Source: Chloroflexota bacterium (GTDB lineage: Bacteria > Chloroflexota > Anaerolineae > Promineifilales > Promineifilaceae). Taken from it: a stretch of DNA of 20,717 nt. The notes under the pieces were generated by a model that saw only the letters and a program-made list of their open reading frames with translations, had not been told where the DNA came from and did not search any database. Position numbers and translations under genes: made by a program. Position 1 is the first letter of the stretch, and the number at the start of each line of letters is the position of its first letter. Location: positions 1 through 20,717 of the forward strand of contig JAAEOP010000438.1 in assembly GCA_024223125.1 (NCBI GenBank). Direction: 5' to 3'. Below are positions 1 to 6,504 of the stretch, in pieces.

Positions 1-370
1 ACCCCCACACGGCCGTACCGCCATCCGCATAAGGCGTTGTGAAGTTGAGGGTAATGGGAATGCCGCCCAAATCGAGATGTTGTGCCGTGGCATCGTCGGC
101 CGATTCCAGACCGGGAAAATCAGAAGAGCCTTGCGCGTAGCTGCTGCCATGCGACACACTCCAGGCCGAATCGGCGAGAGATGTGTTGCAGGGGAGGCTG
201 TTTTCTTGTTGGTTTGTGTTGCACAGGGTTGTGGTAGGTGATGGGTTGGAAACGGCCGTGTCCGACGGTTGGGCATACTCAATTGGAGGCGGCGGCAACA
301 ATAATATCCCAATCGGAATCATAATGAGAATGAACAGGAAAACCAGGACGGCGAGAAGGATTTTTTTCAA
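1..370 (-). CDS. Secreted or membrane-anchored protein, N-terminal part only
   Basis: An open frame enters from the left edge and starts at a TTG at 370-368, giving about 123 residues before the window ends. The start is chosen because AGGA lies 8 bases upstream and because the protein begins MKKILLAVLVFLFILIMIPI, a typical signal peptide or anchor (two Lys, then a long hydrophobic run to about residue 26). A Pro-rich and Thr/Ser-rich linker follows, with two cysteines in the patterns TLCNTN and LPCNTS that could pair outside the cell. The later part (SWSVSHGSS-like, then DLGGIPITLNFTTPYADGG) looks like beta-strand-rich extracellular sequence. I do not recognise the family. The frame contains two copies of ACGGCCGT, as in neighbouring native genes. 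The existence of the gene is well supported; its function is unknown because most of it lies outside the window. Confidence 0.7.
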   Translation of the reverse strand, partial: MKKILLAVLVFLFILIMIPIGILLLPPPPIEYAQPSDTAVSNPSPTTTLCNTNQQENSLPCNTSLADSAWSVSHGSSYAQGSSDFPGLESADDATAQHLDLGGIPITLNFTTPYADGGTAVWG

Positions 371-410
371 AGAATATTTCCTAAATTCAAGCTATTACAG
401 TCGGCCAGAA

Positions 411-581
411 TTATGACATGAATGAGCGGGAAACGGCCGTTATCATCCAAATATCTTTATTCTTGATGTCGCCCTGGCACAATTCCGCCAACTCAGCCGG
501 GCTGAAATGGCCATCTATTGATGAATAACGAATATCAGCGCGGAAATTATCATGGGCGGCGGCCGTTTCCCGCTCATTAAA
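411..581 (-). pseudogene. Possible gene remnant, about 56 codons
   Basis: On the minus strand a frame without stops runs from just after a TAG (584-582) to TAA at 413-411. It has no ATG, GTG or TTG start with a ribosome site. The translated sequence has normal-looking composition, for example RYSSIDGHFSPAELAELCQG followed by DIKNKDIWMITAV, which reads like the end of a real protein rather than random sequence. I do not recognise the family. It may be the 3' remnant of a decayed gene; chance is also possible at this length. Confidence 0.3.
421..578. repeat. 19-bp inverted repeat flanking 120 bp
   Basis: The arm AATGAGCGGGAAACGGCCG (421-439) is repeated as its exact reverse complement at 560-578. 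Each arm includes the GGCCGT core that is frequent in this genome. The 158-bp unit with perfect ends resembles a small non-autonomous element, but the bases outside the arms (catg and aaac) do not form a target-site duplication. It could also be a long-range hairpin. Confidence 0.5.
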
Positions 582-739
582 CTACAAATCTGTACCCCGG
601 ATTTCTGTCATCTGCTGGCGTACGCGCAGTTGGGACAAGGGTAAGGGGGGATCCTGCTCTGGTAGCAAACACTAAATGCAATGAAGTAGGTAGATGTGCC
701 AATTAACTTAGCCTTTTCAATACCGTACGACTTCTTGAA

Positions 740-778
740 GCCCATTCGCCAATTCTGCTAACTTATTTGCGAATGGGC
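740..778 (-). terminator. Hairpin directly after the DUF6325-type gene
   Basis: GCCCATTCGC (740-749) pairs perfectly with GCGAATGGGC (769-778) around a 19-base loop. The stem begins two bases after the stop codon of the gene ending at 780, so it would form the 3' end of that transcript. No run of T follows on the minus strand, so it may act as an RNA-stabilising stem rather than a full intrinsic terminator. Confidence 0.5.
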
Positions 779-779
779 A

Positions 780-1928
780 CTAAGCCGAAAGCATTGCTCT
801 AGCTGCCTGACGACCAGCAAGTTCCTCTACTACATTGGCAGCAATAATGGCATCCACAGCGTGCTGCCGGGCTGTCTCTTCCACAATTTCGGCCGCAATC
901 AATGCCCGCACCGCCTTCATAACGGCCAGCGCTTCTACTTCTTCCGCTGCTCTGACAACTACTTCCGCCTCGGCAATGGCTTCCTGCTGCTGCCGTTCAG
1001 ATACTCTACGAACTGCTTCTGCCTCAGAAAAAGCTTCATCTTCAAGTGCATGGGCTTCTGCTACGGCCATTTCTGCCTCGTCCATGGCGGCCAGTTTCAC
1101 CAACTCAGCCTGGGCTAATGCTTCCATTGCTTCTTGCTCGGCTTCTTCTTCAATAAGATTTGCAGCTCTTAAGGCGGCCAATGCTTCCAACGCAGCCATT
1201 TGCTTAATAGCGGCCGCTTTCGCTTCGAATGCGGCCGCTTCTTCCAGCGCCTCTTGTTCTTGCACATGGGCTACTTTTTCAATCATGGCCGCTTCAGCTA
1301 TTACTGTGTCAGCTTCAGCCGCAGCCTCTGCCGCTCTCAACAATGCATCCTTTTCTTCTTCCTGTGCTTCGGATCGAACAGCGGCCGCTTCATCAATGGC
1401 GGACGCTTCCGCTTTGTTAATGGCCTCAAAGACAAAAGCGAGTTCATGGCTGGCGACTTGTAATGTATCAGGGTTAATAAAGCCGTTTACCAATGCCTTG
1501 CCGCCCGCATCAATAATGGATTGTCGTAAATTCAAAGCCCAATGATGTTCAAACAACACAAGGATGGCCGAACTTCCATTGGGAATTTCAGAAGCTATAT
1601 TTTGAATTTCGCTTTCTGACAGGCCAAATTCAGCATTGGCAATACCTAAAGAGTCAGCCAGATCGGCCGCATTATCATGCTCAATGCCTTCTGTGCCTAA
1701 ACCAATCAAACGACTTACTAATGATCCAAATTCTCGCTTTTCGTCTGGCGTTAAATCGCTCACTTCTTTGATAGCAATAGCGCCGTCATCATGCTTGATG
1801 ATATAAAGCAAATCAAAAAGACGCATAATGCCTTTGCTGCGCATTTTGCTCAGTTCTTTGAGAATGTTGTGGGCAACTGTGTCTTGATCAAAACCAATAA
1901 CCATAAGTTGAAGGGGTCCAATTGACAT
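780..1928 (-). CDS. DUF6325-type protein with long Ala/Glu helical repeat tail
   Basis: A 382-residue protein in two parts. Residues 1-165 match what I remember of the DUF6325 family: an opening like GPLQLMVIGFDQDT, then GIMRLFDLLYIIKHDDG, and later LFEHHWALNLRQSIIDAGGK. No biochemical role is established for this family. Residues from about 170 to the end are almost pure Ala, Glu and short hydrophobics, predicted helical, and fall into an 18-residue repeat (listed separately). There is no signal peptide or transmembrane segment, so the protein is probably cytoplasmic. The start is secure: GAGGAGG sits 6 bases before the ATG. It is the last gene of the minus-strand group, 82 bases after the URO-D-like gene, with its own possible promoter in that gap. 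The Ala codons create several GCGGCCGC sites (near 1210, 1231 and 1380). Long plus-strand frames across the gene are shadows of its codon bias. Confidence 0.8.
   Translation of the reverse strand: MSIGPLQLMVIGFDQDTVAHNILKELSKMRSKGIMRLFDLLYIIKHDDGAIAIKEVSDLTPDEKREFGSLVSRLIGLGTEGIEHDNAADLADSLGIANAEFGLSESEIQNIASEIPNGSSAILVLFEHHWALNLRQSIIDAGGKALVNGFINPDTLQVASHELAFVFEAINKAEASAIDEAAAVRSEAQEEEKDALLRAAEAAAEADTVIAEAAMIEKVAHVQEQEALEEAAAFEAKAAAIKQMAALEALAALRAANLIEEEAEQEAMEALAQAELVKLAAMDEAEMAVAEAHALEDEAFSEAEAVRRVSERQQQEAIAEAEVVVRAAEEVEALAVMKAVRALIAAEIVEETARQHAVDAIIAANVVEELAGRQAARAMLSA
783..1403 (-). repeat. Tandem 54-bp / 18-residue helical repeat, about 11.5 units
   Basis: Read from residue 176 of the DUF6325-type protein, the tail divides into 18-residue units starting at residues 176, 194, 212, 230, 248, 266, 284, 302, 320, 338 and 356, with a half unit from 374. 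Ala at position 2 is kept in every full unit and Ala at position 16 in most; position 1 is usually Glu, and positions 5-6 and 12 are usually Ala, Leu, Ile or Val. Clear examples are KAVRALIAAEIVEETARQ (338-355) and HAVDAIIAANVVEELAGR (356-373), next to EALAALRAANLIEEEAEQ (248-265). Units near the start and the one at 302 are degenerate. Eighteen residues are five turns of a straight alpha helix, so the hydrophobic positions form one stripe. Confidence 0.7.
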
Positions 1929-1970
1929 GATAATCCTCCTCGGATTTTTTGGGGGTCGCTAATGCAAACT

Positions 1971-1999
1971 ATATTACCTCTTTTGGAGATAATTGATAA
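1971..1999 (-). promoter_or_regulatory. Possible promoter for the DUF6325-type gene
   Basis: On the minus strand TTATCA (1999-1994) and TAATAT (1976-1971) are separated by 17 bases, each matching the sigma-70 consensus at four of six positions. The pair lies in the 82-base gap before the gene starting at 1928. This is weak evidence from sequence alone. Confidence 0.3.
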
Positions 2000-2010
2000 G
2001 GCAACGGCCG

Positions 2011-2994
2011 TTACGAATTCACCACTTGCCGCAGGGCGCGAATATTGCGCTGGGGGGTAGTGACCATGGAGACACAGCCAGTTCCTAGAATCAGACGACG
2101 GCCGTCTGTCTGGGTGATGGCGTCTTGCACTTCCAGCAATGTCTGTTCGGGCGATTCCTGATGCAGCGACCAATGATCCACACCACCGCTGGCTGCACCT
2201 TGAATCCATTGCAGCCCATCAGCCAACCGCCAGCCCGTTTCTCGATCATGCCAGTTGACAACGGCCGCTGGATAATCACCCACCACATCAAACATAATGT
2301 CGGTACTGTGAATATGCAGCACGTTCAGCCACAAATCGCTGGCAGCAGCCAAAATGCGTAAATCGTAGTCACGGCCGTATTGCAAAAATTCCTCCTTCGC
2401 CATTAACGAGAAACGGGCGTGTTGCACTGCATAATAAATGCCGCTGATACCCGTTGCCTTAGCTGCTTCTACAAAACGGATCGTACTTTCTGTAATCACC
2501 TCTAGCGCTTGCTGAAAACGAAGTGGGTTGGCCCGCATATGGGCCAACATGCGCTCATTTCCGGCCAGATGTTTGGCTTGCGACAAAGGCGAAAAGACAG
2601 TGGCAATAAACGGCACGTCTCCTCCCATCGCCAGTCCGATCAGGCGTAAGGCTTCAATTTGTTCTGCCAGCATCCCCTTTGTCGGATTCAATGGCTCCAA
2701 CTTGTCCCAATCGAACGGCGTCTGAATGGGCAAATGAATGTATTCACGAGTCCCTTCAATGTGTCCCACCCAGCGATCTTGCACGCCCCAATCGGCCACA
2801 GAATAACTGCTGGCCGGCCCGACCTTCAAAAAGTCCCAATCCCAATCTTCTTGCCATTTCACATGGGCGGCCGCCAGAGCGCGGGCATTCTGGTCATCCC
2901 CCGGCCAATGCCGCCACAAAGCCACCGGTAACCGGTCTGGTGGCTCGCCGGCAATGGCAGCTTCCAATCGTTCTCGTTTACTCCAATTTCGCAT
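2011..2994 (-). CDS. Uroporphyrinogen decarboxylase (URO-D)-like protein
   Basis: A 327-residue protein of the URO-D/MtaA-like TIM-barrel superfamily, judged from the N-terminal block (RERLEAAIAGEPPDRLPVAL then WRHWPGDD), the FLKVGPASSYSVADWG region, a central VFSPLSQAKHLAG segment, GISGIYYAVQ, and HIHSTDIMFDVVGDYP near the C-terminal third. It lacks the RQAGRYLPE signature of true heme-pathway HemE, so it is more likely one of the paralogues that act on other substrates, such as corrinoid methyl transfer; the substrate cannot be told. The start at 2994 is preferred because AAGGAG lies 8 bases upstream. An upstream ATG at 3045 would add 17 residues but overlaps the preceding gene and has no good ribosome site. 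No membrane segments. It sits 47 bases after the membrane-protein gene on the same strand. Confidence 0.8.
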   Translation of the reverse strand: MRNWSKRERLEAAIAGEPPDRLPVALWRHWPGDDQNARALAAAHVKWQEDWDWDFLKVGPASSYSVADWGVQDRWVGHIEGTREYIHLPIQTPFDWDKLEPLNPTKGMLAEQIEALRLIGLAMGGDVPFIATVFSPLSQAKHLAGNERMLAHMRANPLRFQQALEVITESTIRFVEAAKATGISGIYYAVQHARFSLMAKEEFLQYGRDYDLRILAAASDLWLNVLHIHSTDIMFDVVGDYPAAVVNWHDRETGWRLADGLQWIQGAASGGVDHWSLHQESPEQTLLEVQDAITQTDGRRLILGTGCVSMVTTPQRNIRALRQVVNS

Positions 2995-3041
2995 GATAAT
3001 TTCTCCTTGTGTAATTGATGGAAATAATTTAGCGCCTATTC

Positions 3042-4118
3042 TCAAGTTTGCTTACCAGGGAATGAAGCCCGGGCAACAAAGGCGATGAGGATGAACATAA
3101 CGCCAAAGGCCAGCATGATGCCGGCCTGCAAATAAACGCGCAGCAGCCAACGGTCTGTGGCGGCGATGAGTAAGTCTAGCACAAAGTTTTGCAGGGGAAG
3201 CGTCAGGGGATCAGTGTTGGCCGGGGTGACGGCCGTGCGCGCCACAATCGTCAATACCGCCGGCGCCAATATCGAGAGGAATAGGATAATAACGGCCGCA
3301 ATCACCATCGGCCAGCCCCACCAATGCCCCCATTCCGGTAACGAACGCACCGCCAACAGCAATATCAAAAAGAGACAGGCCAACGGCAGCAGCCACAATG
3401 TCCAGGCCCAGGTGCGGGCCAGCCTGAAGTTGCGTGACGCCTGTTCTAACTGTGTCTGCTGCTCGGCAGTAATACCTAGAGGGCTATTCTGACCCAACAA
3501 GGATACACGAACAACACCGGCGTTGGCTAAAATTTGGGGGTTTTCATTGATGGTTTGCACAACGGCCGTATGCACCGCATCCGCCACTACATTCACATCC
3601 ACATCCGGCGGTAAACAACCCTCAATTTGAACATTTCCCGTTTCCAGGTTGAATTCTGGTAATGGTTGGGTGCAAGTAGGCAGGCTGCGGAGTACGGCCG
3701 TGACCATCCGTTTTCCCTCCTCCCCCTGTAATCTCGTTAAAATAGGGTGCAAATCTACAGCTGTTTCGGCGGTCGCCGGGTCCCCTGTTTCCAGATAGTT
3801 GTACAGGCCATCTACGGCCGCCTCCGTCTGTGTATCAATCCAACCGGGCGGGATGAGGTTGTTTACGGCCGTGTCCAACTGCTGTTCATCAATCTCAAAA
3901 TTAGCAAATCCCCGTTTTGATACTTCATTCTCTACCCTCTCAGCAATCAACACAGGCACAGTCTCCCGCACCATTTCATCCAGACCAGACAACATCATCT
4001 TAACCGCTTCCCGGTCTGTAACCACAATGATGAGGTTATAACCAAACAGGGCAATGACGGCCGTGATCACAAATAAAAATGCCATCACGCCCCCCAAAGC
4101 TTGTAAACATCCGCGCAT
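3042..4118 (-). CDS. Conserved-type integral membrane protein, four TM segments
   Basis: A 358-residue protein I do not recognise by name. Hydrophobic segments are at about residues 9-33, 237-257, 270-293 and 329-350. Between the first and second lies a polar domain of about 200 residues, probably outside the membrane, with two cysteines (C149 and C168) that could form a disulfide. The domain is rich in Asp/Glu/Thr/Val and contains LDTAVNNLIPPGWIDTQ, which looks like a globular ligand or protein-binding module. The ATG has GGAG upstream. The gene starts 10 bases after the methyltransferase stop, so they are probably cotranscribed. It contains several ACGGCCGT copies, like other native genes. 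Function unknown; a role in the envelope is only a guess from topology. Confidence 0.75.
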   Translation of the reverse strand: MRGCLQALGGVMAFLFVITAVIALFGYNLIIVVTDREAVKMMLSGLDEMVRETVPVLIAERVENEVSKRGFANFEIDEQQLDTAVNNLIPPGWIDTQTEAAVDGLYNYLETGDPATAETAVDLHPILTRLQGEEGKRMVTAVLRSLPTCTQPLPEFNLETGNVQIEGCLPPDVDVNVVADAVHTAVVQTINENPQILANAGVVRVSLLGQNSPLGITAEQQTQLEQASRNFRLARTWAWTLWLLPLACLFLILLLAVRSLPEWGHWWGWPMVIAAVIILFLSILAPAVLTIVARTAVTPANTDPLTLPLQNFVLDLLIAATDRWLLRVYLQAGIMLAFGVMFILIAFVARASFPGKQT

Positions 4119-4128
4119 ATTGTCTCCG

Positions 4129-4773
4129 TTATCCGTAAATGGCTATCTGATTTTTGGTAGCCACATAGAGATGAACAGTGCCAAATCCGCCGATTTCCTC
4201 ATCAGTATAAGTAAACTCAAATTGCTCAAACAATGCACCCATATCGCGTATGATGTCTCCTGTTGTAGCCCACAAACGGGTTAATTTTGTTCCCGGCCAA
4301 TTGTTGTCTCTGGGATAGTTGATGTCTACCAAGACAAACTGACCACCTTTTTTCAGAACTCGGCGAATTTCTTTGAGCGCTTGTTGTCCATCAGGATAGC
4401 CTGTAAAGGCCATTGTATTGATTACCGTATCAAAGCTATTAGAACGATACGGCAAAAAGGCAATATCCGCTTGCTGAATGATTGCCCGTATCCCATCTTT
4501 GTAAAGATTTTGCCCGGCTGTACAACACAATTCCCAATTGTAATCAATCCCAACGGTCTGATATTGGTTGGCATATTGAGCCAACAGATAACCGGTACCA
4601 AAAGAGACCTCTAACACTCTGGGGCCGCGAATATGAGGAACTGCTTGCGAAATCCAGTTGCGCCACACGGGGAACAATTTAACAGTCAGATCATATATTT
4701 TGGCAAAACGGCCGTACATTTGATCAAACTTCTCGCTGTACTGCTTTTTGTCAACCGGTTCAGGGGAATACAT
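4129..4773 (-). CDS. Class I SAM-dependent methyltransferase
   Basis: A 214-residue Rossmann-fold methyltransferase of the UbiE/Methyltransf_11 type. Motif I is VLEVSFGTGY (53-62), the acidic SAM-binding residue is in VGIDYN (D77), motif II is ADIAFLPYRSNSFDTVI (102-118), and a UbiE-like block EIRRVLKKGGQFVLVD follows at about 135-150. The start ATG is one base after the trmD stop, and its ribosome site GAGGAG lies inside the last codons of trmD, so translation is likely coupled. The substrate is not visible: members of this group methylate quinones, lipids or small molecules. The N-terminal stretch (KFDQMYGRFAKIYDLTVKLF) is the usual substrate-side cap helix region. Neighbourhood with trmD alone does not show a tRNA target. 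Confidence 0.85.
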   Translation of the reverse strand: MYSPEPVDKKQYSEKFDQMYGRFAKIYDLTVKLFPVWRNWISQAVPHIRGPRVLEVSFGTGYLLAQYANQYQTVGIDYNWELCCTAGQNLYKDGIRAIIQQADIAFLPYRSNSFDTVINTMAFTGYPDGQQALKEIRRVLKKGGQFVLVDINYPRDNNWPGTKLTRLWATTGDIIRDMGALFEQFEFTYTDEEIGGFGTVHLYVATKNQIAIYG

Positions 4774-4774
4774 A

Positions 4775-5533
4775 TCAGTCCATCTCCTCGGCCAATGTTT
4801 GTAGGAACCATTTATCTTCTTCCGTTAATTCGGCCGTCAACAGCAAATCGGGGCGACGCTGCCAGGTGCGGCGGAGGGCAGATTGTCGTCGCCAGCGAGC
4901 AATGTTAGCTGCATGGCCGGAACGTAGCACATCGGGCGTTGCCCAGCCACGAAAATTAACCGGTTTGGTGTAATGCCCTCCTTCCAGCAAACCAGTAGCA
5001 TGACTGTCTGTTTCGGCCGCGCCCTCAGCTCCTAAAGCGCCGGGCAAAAGACGGGTGACAGCATCCACAATAACCATCGCCGCTAATTCACCTCCTGTCA
5101 GCACATAATCCCCAATTGAAATCTCATCCGTTACCAGATGTTGGCGCACACGCTCATCTACCCCTTCATAACGGCCGCACAGCAAGACCAAACGCTCATG
5201 TTGGGCCAATTCCTGGGCAACGGTTTGGGTAAACGGCCGTCCCTGCGGGGTTAAAAGAATGAGGGGGTGCGGGGGTGTGGGGGTACGAGAGTAAAATATT
5301 TCCTCATCCAGAATTGCTTCTATCGCTTTGAAAATCGGCTCCGGCTTCAAGATCATGCCGCCGCCGCCGCCAAAAGGGGGTTCATCGGTGACGCGATGTT
5401 TGCCGCTGGCATAATCCCGAATATTGTGCAGGCCAATCGTCAACAACCCGGCCGTCTGCGCCCGCTTCAAAATACTTTCATTCAAATAACCGGGAAACAT
5501 CTCCGGGAATAAAGTCAAAATATCTATTTGCAT
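4775..5533 (-). CDS. trmD: tRNA (guanine-37-N1)-methyltransferase TrmD
   Basis: TrmD methylates N1 of G37 next to the anticodon in tRNAs for Leu, Pro and Arg, using SAM, and prevents +1 frameshifts. The 252-residue protein has the usual length. Family hallmarks are [13 protein letters not shown] at the start, [32 protein letters not shown], and the trefoil-knot segment [20 protein letters not shown] followed by RLLPGALG. The start at 5533 is chosen because family members begin exactly there; an in-frame ATG at 5602 would add 23 residues with no similarity. No clear ribosome site precedes either start. The variable linker at about residues 80-90 is [10 protein letters not shown], encoded by C-runs (see findings). 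trmD usually sits with rpsP, rimM and rplS, but none of these is here; instead it leads a directon with a methyltransferase and a membrane protein. Confidence 0.95.
   Translation of the reverse strand: MQIDILTLFPEMFPGYLNESILKRAQTAGLLTIGLHNIRDYASGKHRVTDEPPFGGGGGMILKPEPIFKAIEAILDEEIFYSRTPTPPHPLILLTPQGRPFTQTVAQELAQHERLVLLCGRYEGVDERVRQHLVTDEISIGDYVLTGGELAAMVIVDAVTRLLPGALGAEGAAETDSHATGLLEGGHYTKPVNFRGWATPDVLRSGHAANIARWRRQSALRRTWQRRPDLLLTAELTEEDKWFLQTLAEEMD
5247..5283 (+). other. Four G-tracts, possible G-quadruplex
   Basis: On the plus strand G-tracts lie at 5247-5250, 5263-5267, 5271-5275 and 5279-5283, with loops of 12, 3 and 3 bases. This fits a relaxed G-quadruplex rule (first loop long). The tract lies on the template strand of trmD, so the mRNA is C-rich there. 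Whether it folds cannot be told from sequence. Confidence 0.4.
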
Positions 5534-5618
5534 AACGGCATTATCGCATATAGTACAACTGTTAGGCGAATTAACGGATGGCCGTTGACCGTCATCCGTC
5601 ATCCGTCGTCAACAGTGG

Positions 5619-5624
5619 TATAAT
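5619..5624 (+). promoter_or_regulatory. Perfect -10 box before rmlD
   Basis: TATAAT lies 35 bases before the ATG at 5659. A TTGACC occurs at 5585-5590 but its spacing (28 bases) is too long; at 17 bases there is only CCGTCA. The -35 is therefore weak or replaced by an activator. Just upstream is a short tandem repeat of TCATCCG (from about 5592). Confidence 0.45.
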
Positions 5625-5658
5625 CTTGGTCGTAATAACCTGAGAGGAGATATTGATT

Positions 5659-6504
5659 ATGCGTATATTTATTACTGGTGGTAAAGGTCAGTTGGGTACG
5701 GCGCTGCAAACTGAGTTGTCGGAACATGAACTCACGGCCGTAGACCTGCCCGAACTTGATATTACGAATAAGGAGGCGTTGTTTACGGCCGTAGCCAACA
5801 CCCAACCCGATGTCGTCATCCACTGCGCCGCTTATACCAATGTAGACGGTTGCGCTGAAATGCCCCGGCTGGCTTACAAAGTGAATGGGATGGGAACCCA
5901 AAATGTGGCTCTGGCCTGCCTGGAAACAGGTGCGGAAATGATACATATCAGCACCAATGAAGTATTTTCTGGCAGCAATCCGGCCGGTTATGAAGAATGG
6001 ATGCCGCTGAACCCGCCAAACGCTTACGGCCGTTCCAAAGCGGCCGCCGAAAAACATGTACAGCACATCCTCAACCGGGCTTACATTGTACGAATCGCCT
6101 GGCTTTATGCACCGGGCGGCCGTAACTTTATTCATGCCATCCTCGACCGTGCCCGTCAGACGGGGCAGATCCGGGTTGTGACTGACGAAATCGGTAATCC
6201 TACCTATAGTAAAGATGTGGCTCAAGCCATCGGCCAACTCATCCACACGCACCAATATGGCGTTTACCATTTTGTAAACAGCGGGCATTGCTCCCGCTGG
6301 GAATTTGCCAACGAAATTTTACGTCAAGCGGGACTGGAACATGTGGCCAACACACCCATTTTGGGCAAGGAATTCAAACGGCCGTCTACCCCGCCCCTCT
6401 TCGGCGCTTTACACAATATTGCCGGGGTCGCCATCGGCATTAAAATGCGCCATTGGACAGAAGCTTTAGCCGATTACGTGGGAAATATGGAGAAACCATC
6501 GTGA
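5659..6504 (+). CDS. rfbD: dTDP-4-dehydrorhamnose reductase
   Basis: The last enzyme of dTDP-L-rhamnose synthesis: it reduces dTDP-4-keto-L-rhamnose with NAD(P)H. The 281-residue protein starts with the dinucleotide-binding motif MRIFITGGKGQLG, has the RmlD-typical DLPELDITN and DVVIHCAAYTNVDGCA segments, and the short-chain dehydrogenase pair Tyr123 and Lys127 in YGRSK. ISTNEVF replaces the more common ISTDYVF, a mild difference. The ATG at 5659 is preferred: AGAGGAGA lies 8 bases upstream, while a TTG at 5653 is within that spacing. The stop overlaps the GTG of the next gene by four bases. Two glycosyltransferases 2 kb downstream fit a surface-polysaccharide theme, but rmlA, rmlB and rmlC are not in the window. 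It could be a related sugar-nucleotide reductase. Confidence 0.85.
   Translation: MRIFITGGKGQLGTALQTELSEHELTAVDLPELDITNKEALFTAVANTQPDVVIHCAAYTNVDGCAEMPRLAYKVNGMGTQNVALACLETGAEMIHISTNEVFSGSNPAGYEEWMPLNPPNAYGRSKAAAEKHVQHILNRAYIVRIAWLYAPGGRNFIHAILDRARQTGQIRVVTDEIGNPTYSKDVAQAIGQLIHTHQYGVYHFVNSGHCSRWEFANEILRQAGLEHVANTPILGKEFKRPSTPPLFGALHNIAGVAIGIKMRHWTEALADYVGNMEKPS

Larger units (their letters stand above)
371..779. other. Intergenic stretch without a clear gene
   Basis: This stretch lies between two minus-strand genes. It holds a 19-bp inverted repeat at 421-439/560-578, a doubtful 56-codon open frame on the minus strand, and a hairpin at 740-778. From 582 to 739 I see nothing coding and no repeat. 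The promoter of the secreted-protein gene should lie between 371 and about 420, but I see no convincing -35/-10 pair there. Confidence 0.6.

Noticed and set aside
183..416. 77-codon plus-strand frame at the left edge
   Set aside because: The minus strand in this region encodes a signal-peptide protein with a good ribosome site; the plus frame is its shadow.
1201..1400. Cluster of GCGGCCGC (NotI-like) sites
   Set aside because: They follow from runs of Ala codons in the helical repeat and are not a separate feature.
835..1545. Long plus-strand frame rich in Ala and Ser opposite the DUF6325-type gene
   Set aside because: It is the antisense shadow of a gene built from Ala/Glu codons; it has no ribosome site, and the minus-strand frame has a strong one and family similarity.
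5584..5624. TTGACC...TATAAT as a complete promoter
   Set aside because: The spacing of 28 bases is outside the usable range, so only the -10 box is kept.
5599..6288. 229-codon minus-strand frame opposite rfbD
   Set aside because: The plus-strand gene is a clear reductase with all motifs; the antisense frame has no recognisable content.
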